NCBI GenBank assembly: GCA_002436065.1 | Contig: DIXP01000044.1 | Location: 1 to 64,000, forward strand | Origin: Chloroflexi bacterium UBA6077 | GTDB lineage: Bacteria > Chloroflexota > UBA6077 | DNA length: 64,000 nucleotides | Direction of reading: 5' to 3' | Shown: positions 50,195-58,697 of the stretch, piece after piece | Layout: every line of letters begins with the position of its first letter | How positions within the stretch are numbered: position 1 is the stretch's first letter | Translations under genes and position numbers: made by a program | The notes under the pieces: model-generated | The model's database searches: none | What the model was told of the DNA's origin: nothing | What the model saw: only the letters and a program-made list of their open reading frames with translations

Positions 50195-51202
50195 TTAGAG
50201 CTGATGTTCTTGAGCGGTCTGTCGAACGGACGTCTGCTTTTCGGCGCGGGCGACGCCGTAAGCCACACTAAACACAATCGCAACACCCAGTATGCCGGCG
50301 GCGATTGTTGCCAACGCTGGGTCGGAGACGCCAGGCATCACGTAATCGGGAATGATGCTGTAGGCGGCTTCCTGCGCCGCGTCGATGAATCCGTGCTCTT
50401 CGGCAACCCATTCCAATCCATCCGGATTGCTGGAGGCCAGAGGCGACAGAACCGCCAGCACGACCGCTATTATGCCACCCACGACTAAGATGGACCTGTT
50501 GCTGGCCGGGCCGATATCACCGGCGCTGAGCAAGTCCCTGCGCGCGGCAAAGACGAAGGCGAGCGCACCGGCGGTTATCAAACCCTCCCCGATTCCGATC
50601 AGCGCGTGAATGCCCCCCATCGCAGGAATCGCGATGTTCGCGGGCGAAGTACCCGATACTGCCAGCTGAAGGGCGGCCGACAGCGATGCAACGAAGATGG
50701 AAGTCCAGGCAGCCAGAAAGCCGGCGACGAACAGCCCCCATTGCTGCCTCTTGAGCAGGTTGGCCAATGGAGTGTAGATGGCGTAGGAGACGAAGACGCC
50801 GACCACGGCCATATTGAAGATGTTTGCCCCCAGCGCAAGGATCCCTCCATCCTGGAAGAGCAGAGCCTGAACCGCCACGACCGAGGTTATCACCAGAACA
50901 GCCGGCCACGGACCCAGCAGGATCGTGGCAATGGCCGCGCCTAACAGATGCCCCGACGTGCCGCCCGTCACTGTGAAGTTGAGCATCTGCCCAGCAAAGA
51001 TTGCGGCGGCAAGCACACCCATCAACGGCACCTGCCGCTCACCAAGTAGCTTGCCTGTCTTTCTCAGGGCGATCCCGATCACGATCACTGAGACCGCCCA
51101 AAGGACAATGGAGACCAGGACCGAGAGAAATCCATCCGGGATGTGCATCTGTTGAGGACTGGACGAGGGAAGCGCCCATCTCGACGACAACAATGTCAGC
51201 AT
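50195..51202 (-). CDS. cbiM: Nickel/cobalt ECF substrate-binding protein CbiM fused to CbiN/PDGLE domain
   Basis: A 335-residue membrane protein. The CbiM core begins MHIPDGFLSVLVS at residue 19, with the second His ligand in GGTSGHLLGAA; the C-terminal part is the CbiN-like PDGLEWVAE ... VMPGVSDPALATIAAGILG domain. The ATG at 51202 has an excellent GAGGAGG eight bases upstream, but the family binds metal with the free N-terminus and His2 of MHIP, so either the 18-residue leader is removed or a weak start at 51148 is used. Second gene of the fur-cbiMN-cbiQ-cbiO operon, 13 bases after the regulator. Confidence 0.9.
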   Translation of the reverse strand: MLTLLSSRWALPSSSPQQMHIPDGFLSVLVSIVLWAVSVIVIGIALRKTGKLLGERQVPLMGVLAAAIFAGQMLNFTVTGGTSGHLLGAAIATILLGPWPAVLVITSVVAVQALLFQDGGILALGANIFNMAVVGVFVSYAIYTPLANLLKRQQWGLFVAGFLAAWTSIFVASLSAALQLAVSGTSPANIAIPAMGGIHALIGIGEGLITAGALAFVFAARRDLLSAGDIGPASNRSILVVGGIIAVVLAVLSPLASSNPDGLEWVAEEHGFIDAAQEAAYSIIPDYVMPGVSDPALATIAAGILGVAIVFSVAYGVARAEKQTSVRQTAQEHQL

Positions 51203-51215
51203 TAGACCTACCTCC

Positions 51216-51785
51216 TCATGCCTCCATAATCTCTTGATGGCTACCGACCATCAACGGAATCCCGGTACATCCGGGTGTTGAGCGAGTGCCCCCTGAAGAA
51301 CGAGAGCCATCACCCCCCCGACTGCACTCCGGACATAGCCCAACAACCGGGTAGCTCTCCAGATCTACCTGGACCCCGTACCGCAGGCGCAGCTGATCGC
51401 GAAAACTGCCCGCGACGTCGGGGTCTATGTCCATCAATACCCCGCACTCACAGCAGATCAAGTGGCTGTGCCGGCCTCGCGAGGCCGGCTCGTATTGGGC
51501 GCGGCCCTCACCGCACTTGTGCTCGGTCACCAGGCCGAGATCCAGCAGCAGATCAAGCGTGCGGTACACCGTCGTCTTGTTCATGCGAAGTCGCGGGTGG
51601 TTGGTCGAGACCGCACTGAGGATATGCTCCGCGCAAATGTGCCCGACGCAGTTGAAGATCGTCTCACACACAGCTTCTCGCTGAAAGGTGAGCCGCAACC
51701 CACGATCCCTCAGGGAGTCTGCGATCGCCTCCCTGTCGTGCGGCCCCAGCCTGCCCGAGACTGCCCCGGCCGTCGATATGCACAC
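51216..51785 (-). CDS. Fur family metal regulator, possibly Nur-like
   Basis: A 189-residue Fur-family repressor. The winged helix covers about 15-85 (LRLTFQREAVCETIFNCVGHICAEHILSAVSTNHPRLRMNKTTVYRTLDLLLDLGLV), the dimerisation domain has SRGRHSHLICCECGVLMDI and LESYPVVGLCPEC with paired CxxC zinc ligands, then a Gly/Ser-rich tail. GTG start with AGGAGG eight bases upstream. It leads the cbiMN-cbiQ-cbiO operon and a TGCAA-N5-TTGCA box lies at its promoter, like the Nur box tTGCaa-N5-ttGCAA of Streptomyces, so nickel is a good guess; zinc or cobalt cannot be excluded. Confidence 0.88.
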   Translation of the reverse strand: MCISTAGAVSGRLGPHDREAIADSLRDRGLRLTFQREAVCETIFNCVGHICAEHILSAVSTNHPRLRMNKTTVYRTLDLLLDLGLVTEHKCGEGRAQYEPASRGRHSHLICCECGVLMDIDPDVAGSFRDQLRLRYGVQVDLESYPVVGLCPECSRGGDGSRSSGGTRSTPGCTGIPLMVGSHQEIMEA

Positions 51786-51811
51786 TTATCGCCTCCTCGA
51801 TCGGGAGTGCA

Positions 51812-51828
51812 CTGCAACTCGGTTGCAG
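51812..51828 (-). promoter_or_regulatory. Nur-like operator upstream of the fur-cbi operon
   Basis: CTGCAACTCGGTTGCAG, a perfect 6-5-6 palindrome matching the Nur consensus tTGCaa-N5-ttGCAA. It lies at about +3 to +19 of the predicted promoter, an autorepression position. Confidence 0.6.
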
Positions 51829-51837
51829 AACGCGACC

Positions 51838-51866
51838 ATTCTACAGCTTCCCATTGGTAGCCGCAA
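51838..51866 (-). promoter_or_regulatory. Promoter of the fur-cbi operon
   Basis: TTGCGG (51861-51866), 17-base spacer and TAGAAT (51838-51843) on the minus strand; start expected near 51831. Confidence 0.5.
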
Positions 51867-51927
51867 CACGCCGCTCACGGGCCTCCGGCTCGCTCCGGAA
51901 GCCTGCTATGGCCTCTGAGATAGGCTC

Positions 51928-52506
51928 TTATTCTGGAAGGAGGTCTTGCAGCGCGGAGCCCTGGAACTCGGTAGCGAGGCAGTCCATGATGATCTCGTCG
52001 TAGACTACGCCGCCCAGTCGGTAGCACTCCCGATGGCGGCCGATCTCCTTGAAGCCGGCCTTGAGGTAGGCCCGTACGGCGTACTGGTTGAAGCTGTACA
52101 CGCCGAGGTAGATGTTGTGTAGGCCAAGCCCCGTGAAGCCCTGCTCCAGCATGAGGCGGGCCGTCTCGGTGGCGTAGCCCTTGCCCCAGGCATCCTTCTC
52201 CCCGATCAGGATGCCAAACTCGGCGACCCTGTGAAAGAGGTCGATGTCCTCCAGGCTGGTGTAGCCGATGGGACGGAGGTCGGGGAGCTCGTAGATGGTG
52301 AAGAAGAGGTTTTGGACGCCCTTGATCGCGTCGTTGTACCAGGACTCGATCGCCTCGAGGGTGACGGGGCGAAGACCATCGTCGGCGAAGCCCCGCATCA
52401 CCTCGTAGTCGTTGTGCCACTTCTGGTAGAGCGGCAGAGACTCCCGGCGCAGAGGGCCGAGGGCTACATTCTGTCCGCGAAGGTTGAGGATCGGCTCGTC
52501 GGCCAG
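51928..52506 (-). CDS. GNAT acetyltransferase (RimJ/RimL type), probable CTG start
   Basis: A 192-residue acetyltransferase if it begins at CTG 52506. Acetyl-CoA-binding motif GKGYATETARLMLEQGF and the second motif NQYAVRAYLKAGFKEIGRHRECY are clear. The family N-terminus, seen here as LNLRGQNVALGPLRRESLPLYQKWHNDYEVMRGF in outline, lies upstream of the first ATG (52401). In that stretch there is no ATG, GTG or TTG and an in-frame TAA just before the CTG; AGGAAAGG precedes it. So either CTG is used, or the protein is truncated or frameshifted. It immediately follows the small gene at 52510. Confidence 0.75.
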   Translation of the reverse strand: MADEPILNLRGQNVALGPLRRESLPLYQKWHNDYEVMRGFADDGLRPVTLEAIESWYNDAIKGVQNLFFTIYELPDLRPIGYTSLEDIDLFHRVAEFGILIGEKDAWGKGYATETARLMLEQGFTGLGLHNIYLGVYSFNQYAVRAYLKAGFKEIGRHRECYRLGGVVYDEIIMDCLATEFQGSALQDLLPE

Positions 52507-52509
52507 GGG

Positions 52510-52734
52510 TTACCTTTCCTCTCTCTCCTGTCTATCGACGTGGAGTATCCAGCGGGCTATCTCGTCGATGGATGCCTCGTCCAGCCACTGCTGGTGCACC
52601 GCCTTGTCGGGCCACGGGGCCATGCAGATATCCCTGACCCTCAGCACGGGCAAACCGGTTGCCTTGACTAGCTCCTGGACTCGATCGCTGCTGACCTTGT
52701 AGTGCTCAACTTCGTTCTCCATCCCGTTACCCAT
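52510..52734 (-). CDS. Small hypothetical protein
   Basis: About 74 residues (ATG 52734; ATG 52722 is an alternative). I recognise no family. The sequence MENEVEHYKVSSDRVQELVKATGLPVLRVRDICMAPWPDK with two Trp and a predicted mixed alpha/beta pattern looks like a folded domain. It precedes the GNAT gene by only three bases, so it may be its partner. A GGAG site precedes the ATG. TATACT near 52757 could be a -10. Confidence 0.5.
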   Translation of the reverse strand: MGNGMENEVEHYKVSSDRVQELVKATGLPVLRVRDICMAPWPDKAVHQQWLDEASIDEIARWILHVDRQEREER

Positions 52735-52867
52735 CACTCCAGCGTGGTATAGCTTCAGTATACTACGCGAAGCCCGCGATGTAGGAGACCCCTCTTCATA
52801 GCCAACCAGGGCCGCCATGGCCGACGCGAGGTGACCTGGCGGTGCGGGGAGGCCACCGTCATTTTGA

Positions 52868-55222
52868 TCACCCCTCGGCGGCCGGCAGGGTGAAGCTGAA
52901 GGTGCTTCCCTTCCCTACCTCGCTCTCCACCCAGATCTGCCCCCCCATGGCCTCCACCAGCCTTCGGGTGATGAATAACCCCAGCCCCAAACCCTCGGTT
53001 TTCTGAGTGTCTCTAGCTCTGTAGAAGCGCTCGAAGAGGTGAGGAAGGTCCTCGGGGTGGACGCCGGGGCCTTGGTCGATCACGGATACCCTTACCTGAG
53101 AACCGTTCGGCTCCAACCTGACGGTGACCTGCCCCTCCGAGTACTTCAGGGCGTTCGAGAGAAGGTTGGTCAGGATGCGCTCCAGGTGCTCGCGGTCTGC
53201 CAGCAGCTGGGGCAGCTCCTCGGGCACCTCCACACCGATCCGGCCGGCTTCGGCAGGTTCCGTCAGCCGCTCCAGGAGATCGAGGACGAGGGCAGGTAGA
53301 TCCAACGGCACCAAGTGAGGCGGGATCTGGCCCAACTCCAGCTTCGCCGCGTCGGACAACTCCTGGAGCATGGCCTTCATCCGCTGGCTGCTGGCCAGGA
53401 TGTTCTCCAGGCCTCTCCGCTCCTTGTCATTCAGCTTTGCCAGCAGGGCCCGTTGCAGCAGCTGGGCGTGGCCCTGGATGGCCGTCAAGGGGTTACGCAG
53501 GTCGTGGGAGATGGCGCGCATCAGGTCCTGCTGCTGCTCCTGGAGGGCGTGCTGCTCGGTAACATCGACGAAGTTCACCACGGCTCCCAGGAGATGCCCC
53601 TGAGATCCGTAGATGGGGCCGCCGCTGACAGCTATCCACCGTCTCTCCCACGGCCGGCGGACGGCCAGGATGACCCCCTGGATCACCTCTCCCCGCAGCA
53701 CCCGGGCGGCCGGCAACTGCTCCGCCGGGAGCGGCTTGCCCTCGGACGTTTCGATGCAGGCTGCCTCGGTCTGGTCCAGGAGCGGCCTGGCGTTCTCCTC
53801 GGGCGAGTAGTCCAGTATCTGTGAGGCTGCGGAGTTCATCCTCAGGATCTCCCCCGCGGGGTTGTAGATGATCAGCCCATCGACGATCGACGAGAGGGTC
53901 GCCTCCAGTTCTGCCAGCAGCCGCTCCCGCCCGGCCTCGGCTTTCTTGCGCTCGGTGATGTCCATGTAGATAGCGGCCACCTGGCCTCGGGCAGGACTGA
54001 AGAGGAGCAGGTCGAGCCATCTATCGACGTTGTGGTTGTACTGCTGGATTCTGGCCTCCTCGCCGGTCATAGCGACCCTGGTCACGGTCTCAATCCAGTA
54101 GGGATCCACGCCCGGGTAGATCTCCCGCGCGGTCTTGCCAATGGTCTCTTCCTTGCTGAAGCCCGAGAGCCTCTCGCCGGCGGGGTTCACCTCCAGGTGG
54201 AGCAGGTCGTAGGGCTTGCCCTCCTCGTCGCAGAGGAGCTGGAAGAGGGCGAAGCCCTCGGCCATAGAGGTGAAGAGCTGGTGGTATCGCTCCTCGCTGG
54301 CCCGCAACGCATTGTGGCTCGACTGCAGCTCCTCGTTCTGGGCCTGGATTTCCTCATTCTGAGTCTGCAGCTCCTCGTTCTGGGCCTGGATCTCCTCATT
54401 CTGGACCTGAAGCTGCTCGAGGAGCCGCTCACGCTCCGCCTCTATCTTCCGGCGCTCGATGATTTTACTCTCCAGTTCCGATTTGGACGCCGTAACATCC
54501 TTCAAACTGGTGGTCATCCGATTGAAGGCACAAGACAATTCGCCGATCTCGTCCTTGCGCTTCACGGCCACGACGAAATCAAGGTTGCCAGAGCCGATGA
54601 TTCTCGTTGCAGCCTGAAGATCCGATATCGATCCTAAGAGGTGCCGGTAGATCACGAGGTAGTTCGTGAGGAAATAGGCACCGCACACGGCGAGGAGGAC
54701 AAAGATGAAGAGGACGTTCCTTTGCTGCCACTCGGCTATCTGGGAACGTAGCAGCTGTGAGAGCCGCAAGGCGTCAAAGGCGATGGCCTGGTCTTGAATC
54801 GCCATCCTGCTCAAGGAGACCTGAAGGGATGCCAAGGCAGTCTCGGCATCTTGAGTCTGACCTGTCCTATCGATGGTCGAAGCCACATCGGTGAAGACCG
54901 CTCTCAGCCGCTGTTGGTTTGCCCTGATGTTGTCGACGAGCTTCTGTGCCTGCTGGTCATCAGGATTCAGGTTTGACAGGTCATCGGAAAGTGAGGCGAA
55001 GGCCGATTCCCATCGGGCACGCTGCTGGCTTTCGCGGTAGACAACATAATCACTCGACAGATAGCCGAGGTCGCTAGCTCTCCGCTCGATACTCAGGGCA
55101 ATCTCCGCCTGTTTGCCGAGCTGCTCTACCTGTCCATTAGTGACAATCACCGAGGCGGCGGCGACGAGCAGGAACAGGCCGAAGATGGCCATACTAGCGA
55201 TGAACTGTGTCCTGATCCTCAT
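52868..55222 (-). CDS. Sensor histidine kinase with periplasmic helical sensor, HAMP, coiled coil and two PAS domains
   Basis: A 784-residue kinase: TM1 about 8-28, extracytoplasmic four-helix sensor 29-165, TM2 about 170-190, HAMP about 195-250, a coiled coil of near-perfect 14-residue repeats (QNEEIQAQNEELQT twice, about 270-300), PAS 310-430 and 435-560, HisKA with His in RAISHDLRNPLTAIQGH, and a complete ATPase domain (NLLSNALKYSEGQ, DQGPGV, GLGLGLFITR). It is 11 bases downstream of a solute-binding protein and likely senses the ligand through it. No response regulator is adjacent. Confidence 0.9.
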   Translation of the reverse strand: MRIRTQFIASMAIFGLFLLVAAASVIVTNGQVEQLGKQAEIALSIERRASDLGYLSSDYVVYRESQQRARWESAFASLSDDLSNLNPDDQQAQKLVDNIRANQQRLRAVFTDVASTIDRTGQTQDAETALASLQVSLSRMAIQDQAIAFDALRLSQLLRSQIAEWQQRNVLFIFVLLAVCGAYFLTNYLVIYRHLLGSISDLQAATRIIGSGNLDFVVAVKRKDEIGELSCAFNRMTTSLKDVTASKSELESKIIERRKIEAERERLLEQLQVQNEEIQAQNEELQTQNEEIQAQNEELQSSHNALRASEERYHQLFTSMAEGFALFQLLCDEEGKPYDLLHLEVNPAGERLSGFSKEETIGKTAREIYPGVDPYWIETVTRVAMTGEEARIQQYNHNVDRWLDLLLFSPARGQVAAIYMDITERKKAEAGRERLLAELEATLSSIVDGLIIYNPAGEILRMNSAASQILDYSPEENARPLLDQTEAACIETSEGKPLPAEQLPAARVLRGEVIQGVILAVRRPWERRWIAVSGGPIYGSQGHLLGAVVNFVDVTEQHALQEQQQDLMRAISHDLRNPLTAIQGHAQLLQRALLAKLNDKERRGLENILASSQRMKAMLQELSDAAKLELGQIPPHLVPLDLPALVLDLLERLTEPAEAGRIGVEVPEELPQLLADREHLERILTNLLSNALKYSEGQVTVRLEPNGSQVRVSVIDQGPGVHPEDLPHLFERFYRARDTQKTEGLGLGLFITRRLVEAMGGQIWVESEVGKGSTFSFTLPAAEG

Positions 55223-55233
55223 CGGTTCAAGCC

Positions 55234-56283
55234 TCAGCGGAGAATATGGACAGCTTCCGGCTTAACCGCTTTGAGACCATCTTCGTAGATGTAGTCCGCG
55301 AAATCCGGCATCTGCTTCTCGAGAGTAAGATTGTTCCTCATCATCCAGCGCGCTTCGTCCTCCATGGCGAGGACGAGGGACCGGTCTAGGGAGAGGGAGA
55401 ACTGGTTCTGAGACCAGATTCTGGCTACGTCCGCGTCCGTAAGGTCTAACTTCTTTCTCAAGATGGCCTTGGCCTGATCGGGGCGCCCACCGATGTACTC
55501 TTCAGCCTGCCTCAGGGCCTCCAGGAATCGCTCGATCAGTTGCGGGTGCTGAGAAATCCACTCATCTCTGCATATCGCCAACTGCTGCGTCATCTGACTG
55601 TTTTGTGTCGGCCAGAGCGCGGCGCCGCTGCCCAGGGTGTCCAGTATGGTGTCGGTGTAAGGTGGGACAGTGATGACGGCATCAATTTCACCGTTGACAA
55701 TCGAGTCCACAGCCTGCGAGAGCGCGATGTCTACGAAGGCTACGTCGCTGGTGCTAATGCCGTGAAGATCAAGGAATCTCGTGACATAGAACTCCTGTAT
55801 CGTCCCTCGGATAACGCCGATCTGTTTCCCTTTGAGGTCTGGGACCGAGTTGATCCCGCAGTCCCTTCGTCCGATAATCGACTGGTAGTCTACCTTGTCG
55901 ATGCTGCCGATGGTCCGAATCTTTTCGTTACTGAACAGCTTGCCAACCAGGACGTACTCCGCGGCCGGACCCGCTATGTCCACCTCACTATTGAGCAACG
56001 CGTTGACGGTGCCCAATCCGGTGTCATAGTACTGGATGCTGACGTCCAAACCGTTCCCAGTGAAGAAGCGCTGGTCTTCAGCAATCAGTATCAGGCTCGA
56101 TGTTTCCAGCGCCAATGATCCGAGTCTGATCGACTCCATCTTGCCGCCAGCTCCCTGCTGGGAACCTGGGTGAAGCATGAGACCGAAGACCGTTGCCAAG
56201 AGCACAATGACCGCGGAGACCACAAGCAGCAGCCTTGGTGACTTCGGGCCGGTTTGTCTGATCGTTGCTTCCTTCGTCGGCAT
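55234..56283 (-). CDS. NitT/TauT-type ABC solute-binding protein, no transporter partners
   Basis: A 349-residue SsuA/TauA/ThiY-like binding protein with an N-terminal membrane helix (LLLVVSAVIVLLATVFGLML) that looks uncleaved. Ligand-domain segments: IRLGSLALETSSLILIAEDQRFFTGNGLDVSIQYYDTG, SEVDIAGPAAEYVLVGKLF, DLKGKQIGVIRGTIQEFYV and NGEIDAVITVPPYTD. No permease or ATPase gene is nearby; the only partner is the kinase that begins 11 bases downstream. Parallel to known binding protein-kinase pairs, it probably presents a ligand (nitrate, sulfonate, pyrimidine-like) to the kinase. Confidence 0.85.
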   Translation of the reverse strand: MPTKEATIRQTGPKSPRLLLVVSAVIVLLATVFGLMLHPGSQQGAGGKMESIRLGSLALETSSLILIAEDQRFFTGNGLDVSIQYYDTGLGTVNALLNSEVDIAGPAAEYVLVGKLFSNEKIRTIGSIDKVDYQSIIGRRDCGINSVPDLKGKQIGVIRGTIQEFYVTRFLDLHGISTSDVAFVDIALSQAVDSIVNGEIDAVITVPPYTDTILDTLGSGAALWPTQNSQMTQQLAICRDEWISQHPQLIERFLEALRQAEEYIGGRPDQAKAILRKKLDLTDADVARIWSQNQFSLSLDRSLVLAMEDEARWMMRNNLTLEKQMPDFADYIYEDGLKAVKPEAVHILR

Positions 56284-56372
56284 CCATGATCTCCGACCAT
56301 CGGTAGTTGCCGTGAGACAGCCAGTGGGAGTGCGCAGGTAGTAGCATTACGCAAGGTACCGCCGAACGTTAG

Positions 56373-56401
56373 TGTATCAGAAATGAGTGTATGTGCTTCA
56401 A
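56373..56401 (-). promoter_or_regulatory. Possible promoter of the binding protein-kinase operon
   Basis: TTGAAG (56396-56401), 17-base spacer, GATACA (56373-56378) on the minus strand. Moderate match. Confidence 0.35.
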
Positions 56402-56572
56402 GTTGGTCAGCTGTCCTGGGCGATTCGGTAGCGATGTCGGAGCAGCTGCCCTCAGAGGAGCAGTTCCTGCTTATGGCGATGGGAACATCTCGGCCTGCGA
56501 AGAGGGGGGACTGGACTGAGCAGTGCGGTGGAGGGCTGGTGGTGTATTGGCTCAAGGTGGAGGGGACTGAGG

Positions 56573-57823
56573 ATGAGTGGGGTAGTGTCAACCGGTGTGC
56601 CGCGATGGTTGCGGCAGGTCGGAGTTGTGGGTGCGCTGTTGTTGGCGCTAATGCTGTGGTTCGTGGTCGATGCAGGCGTGGCTCGGGCGCAGCGCTTCGG
56701 GCCGCCGTGGCAGTCGGAGGTGGTGGTCGAGCGGACGGTGGTGTACAGCCAGCCCGACCGTGGCTCCCAGCCGGTAGGGCCCCTTCCGCGGGGCGCCATC
56801 GTCGTCGTGTGGGGGGAGATGCAGGGGGCGGACGGGGAGAAGTGGCTCGCGATACCCGATGGGTTCCTGCCGTCGGGGGATGTGCAGGAGAAGTTCGATT
56901 CCTGGGTGGGCGAGGTGGCGCAGCCAACGGTGTCCGTGTACGCCAAGCCGTTCGTCGCCAGCGGGGTGCGCCGCACCGTTCGGCTGGGGGACCTGTTGAG
57001 GGTGACGGGGGTCTCGGCCGGGCTGGAGGGGGATGACAACCTCTGGTGGGCGACGACCGAGGGGTTCCTGCCGTTGGACTCCGTCCGCACCGCCACCGGC
57101 GAGTGGGCGCAGCGATGGAGCCTGCCCGAGGCTTCCGAGGCCGCCGGAGGCTGGTGGGGAGCCGTTAGCTCTCAGGCCAACGTGCGATTGGGATCGAGCC
57201 TGGATGCGCCGGTGGTTGGGCAGTTCGCCGGTGGCGAGCGGATAAAGGTGCTGGCAGAGGAAGAGGGGCAGGCGATCAACGGCAACGGTGTCTGGTACCG
57301 GATCGACGGGGGGCGTTTCGCGGGCGCTCGGATCCATAGCTCGCTTGTGCGCAAGTTACCGGACCCGCGTCCCAACACGACGGCGCCTTCCGATGGCCTC
57401 CGCGATTCGTGGATCGTGGTGGACAGATCGGCCTCCAGCCTGACCTTCGTGGAGGGTGGCGAGGCGAAGTTCGTCACATACGTGTCGCTGGGGCAGGCTG
57501 GGGTGGATACGCCGACCGGCTCCTACAGCACCATGGGCAAGTTCCGGGGCGACCGGATGTCCAGCAGGAACGTGGCTAACCCGACCCGACCCTACGATCT
57601 GCCCAACGTGCCCTACACGCAGTACTACCTGGATGGTGGGTTCGCCATCCACGGCACATACTGGCACGATGGGTTTGGGACTCCCGAGAGCCAGGGGTGC
57701 ATCAACCTAACCTGGACGGACGCGGCCTATCTGTTCTCCCTGACGGTGCCGGAGGTGCCGGAGGGTGTGAACGAGCGGTGGGCGGCGCCGGAGGCGGCGA
57801 CGCGGGTGGTGATACTGGGTTAG
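56573..57823 (+). CDS. L,D-transpeptidase (YkuD) with SH3-like domains
   Basis: A 416-residue secreted protein: signal peptide (VVGALLLALMLWFVVDAGVARA), three SH3-like repeats (about 35-95, 95-165 and 180-240) and a YkuD domain (about 260-415) beginning RDSWIVVDRSASSLTFVEGGE. The catalytic motif HXX14-17[S/T]HGChN is seen as IHGTYWHDGFG...SQGCINLT, with the nucleophile Cys. It makes 3-3 cross-links in peptidoglycan or attaches proteins. The ATG at 56573 is chosen because a basic n-region and hydrophobic core follow; the upstream extension is unlikely. Confidence 0.9.
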   Translation: MSGVVSTGVPRWLRQVGVVGALLLALMLWFVVDAGVARAQRFGPPWQSEVVVERTVVYSQPDRGSQPVGPLPRGAIVVVWGEMQGADGEKWLAIPDGFLPSGDVQEKFDSWVGEVAQPTVSVYAKPFVASGVRRTVRLGDLLRVTGVSAGLEGDDNLWWATTEGFLPLDSVRTATGEWAQRWSLPEASEAAGGWWGAVSSQANVRLGSSLDAPVVGQFAGGERIKVLAEEEGQAINGNGVWYRIDGGRFAGARIHSSLVRKLPDPRPNTTAPSDGLRDSWIVVDRSASSLTFVEGGEAKFVTYVSLGQAGVDTPTGSYSTMGKFRGDRMSSRNVANPTRPYDLPNVPYTQYYLDGGFAIHGTYWHDGFGTPESQGCINLTWTDAAYLFSLTVPEVPEGVNERWAAPEAATRVVILG

Positions 57824-57839
57824 GGATCCCCATCCTTTG

Positions 57840-58082
57840 CTAGGCCGCTGGCGCGTCAACGCTGATGGTGATCATGCCAAGAGGCGCATCCTCTGTGGGG
57901 ATCTCCTCCCCGTCCTCGATCAATCCTTCGATGCATAGCTCGATAGCTTCCCTGGCTCGCTCGATGCACTCTTGCACCGTCTCCCCCTGGGTTACGCAAC
58001 CCGGCAGGGCCGGTATGAGGACGGAGTAACCCCCTTCCTCCGGCTCTGGATACAGGACTATGGTGTACCTGTACTTGCTCAT
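57840..58082 (-). CDS. hicB: HicB-like antitoxin
   Basis: An 80-residue HicB-family protein with the partial RNase H fold: YTIVLYPEPEEGGYSVLIPALPGCVTQGETVQECIERAREAIELCIEGL. HicB folds onto HicA and blocks its RNase site. It has no C-terminal DNA-binding domain, so repression may need another factor. Start overlaps the HicA stop by four bases, the usual toxin-first order. Confidence 0.88.
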   Translation of the reverse strand: MSKYRYTIVLYPEPEEGGYSVLIPALPGCVTQGETVQECIERAREAIELCIEGLIEDGEEIPTEDAPLGMITISVDAPAA

Positions 58083-58306
58083 AGTAGACTCCTCAGTTCG
58101 TCCGCCGACAGCGAAGCCTGGACCAGGATGGTCAGGAGCACCTTCGGCTTCACGATCTCCCCTGGATGGACAGGTATCGTTACCCGTCCCGCTTTTTCGG
58201 GGTGTCTCATTTGGATGTGACCGCCCTTCTGGCGGTCCGGATACCACCCGTCGCGTCTGAGGGCTCGAAGCAGTTCGCTAGCAGTGATCCGGGGCAACCT
58301 CGTCAT
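58079..58306 (-). CDS. hicA: HicA-like mRNA interferase toxin
   Basis: A 75-residue double-stranded RNA-binding-like toxin: LPRITASELLRALRRDGWYPDRQKGGHIQMRHPEKAGRVTIPVHPGEIVKPKVLLTIL, with the catalytic His in KGGHIQMRHP. ATG 58306 has GGGAGAGG upstream. Together with hicB it forms a type II toxin-antitoxin pair between the transpeptidase and the 8-TM protein. Confidence 0.9.
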   Translation of the reverse strand: MTRLPRITASELLRALRRDGWYPDRQKGGHIQMRHPEKAGRVTIPVHPGEIVKPKVLLTILVQASLSADELRSLL

Positions 58307-58697
58307 GGTTACCTCTCCCAATTTGCCGCTGTGCGGATTCTGCACTCTTGCCAAACTGCCGTTCCCATCCTGATCAAGAGGTCCATCTCGTCGATCGCAG
58401 GGACGGGGAGGTGCTTTCCGAAGCTGATGACCACTGCCCTTGACCCGAAAAGGCCGTCAGGACGCTACAGCATGGTACCACACTATAGACATGCGCGAAG
58501 TGCAAGGATTGGGCGCTAAACACAGCACCTCGAACTCGGGCGGCAGCCAGATATGGGGACCCACTGGCGAGCCATTTGATCTAAGAGTGGGCAGGGGAGG
58601 GGACGTGCCGCGGGTGGTAGAATGGGGCGCGGCCGATATAGGTGGGGCGGCGGCGGTCGCTGCTATCGTCGGCGTTTGCGCCGTTCGGGGGGATGGG
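58307..58697. other. 391-bp gap with no recognised gene
   Basis: I see no reliable ORF, repeat or terminator here. It should contain the hicAB promoter and the promoter of the 8-TM protein. Confidence 0.4.

Noticed and set aside
51860..51927. Full insertion sequence near 51918
   Set aside because: Only a short end-like GATAGGCTCTTA is seen; no second end or transposase.
56383..57036. Open frame overlapping the start of the L,D-transpeptidase
   Set aside because: Shadow of the transpeptidase with no family match.
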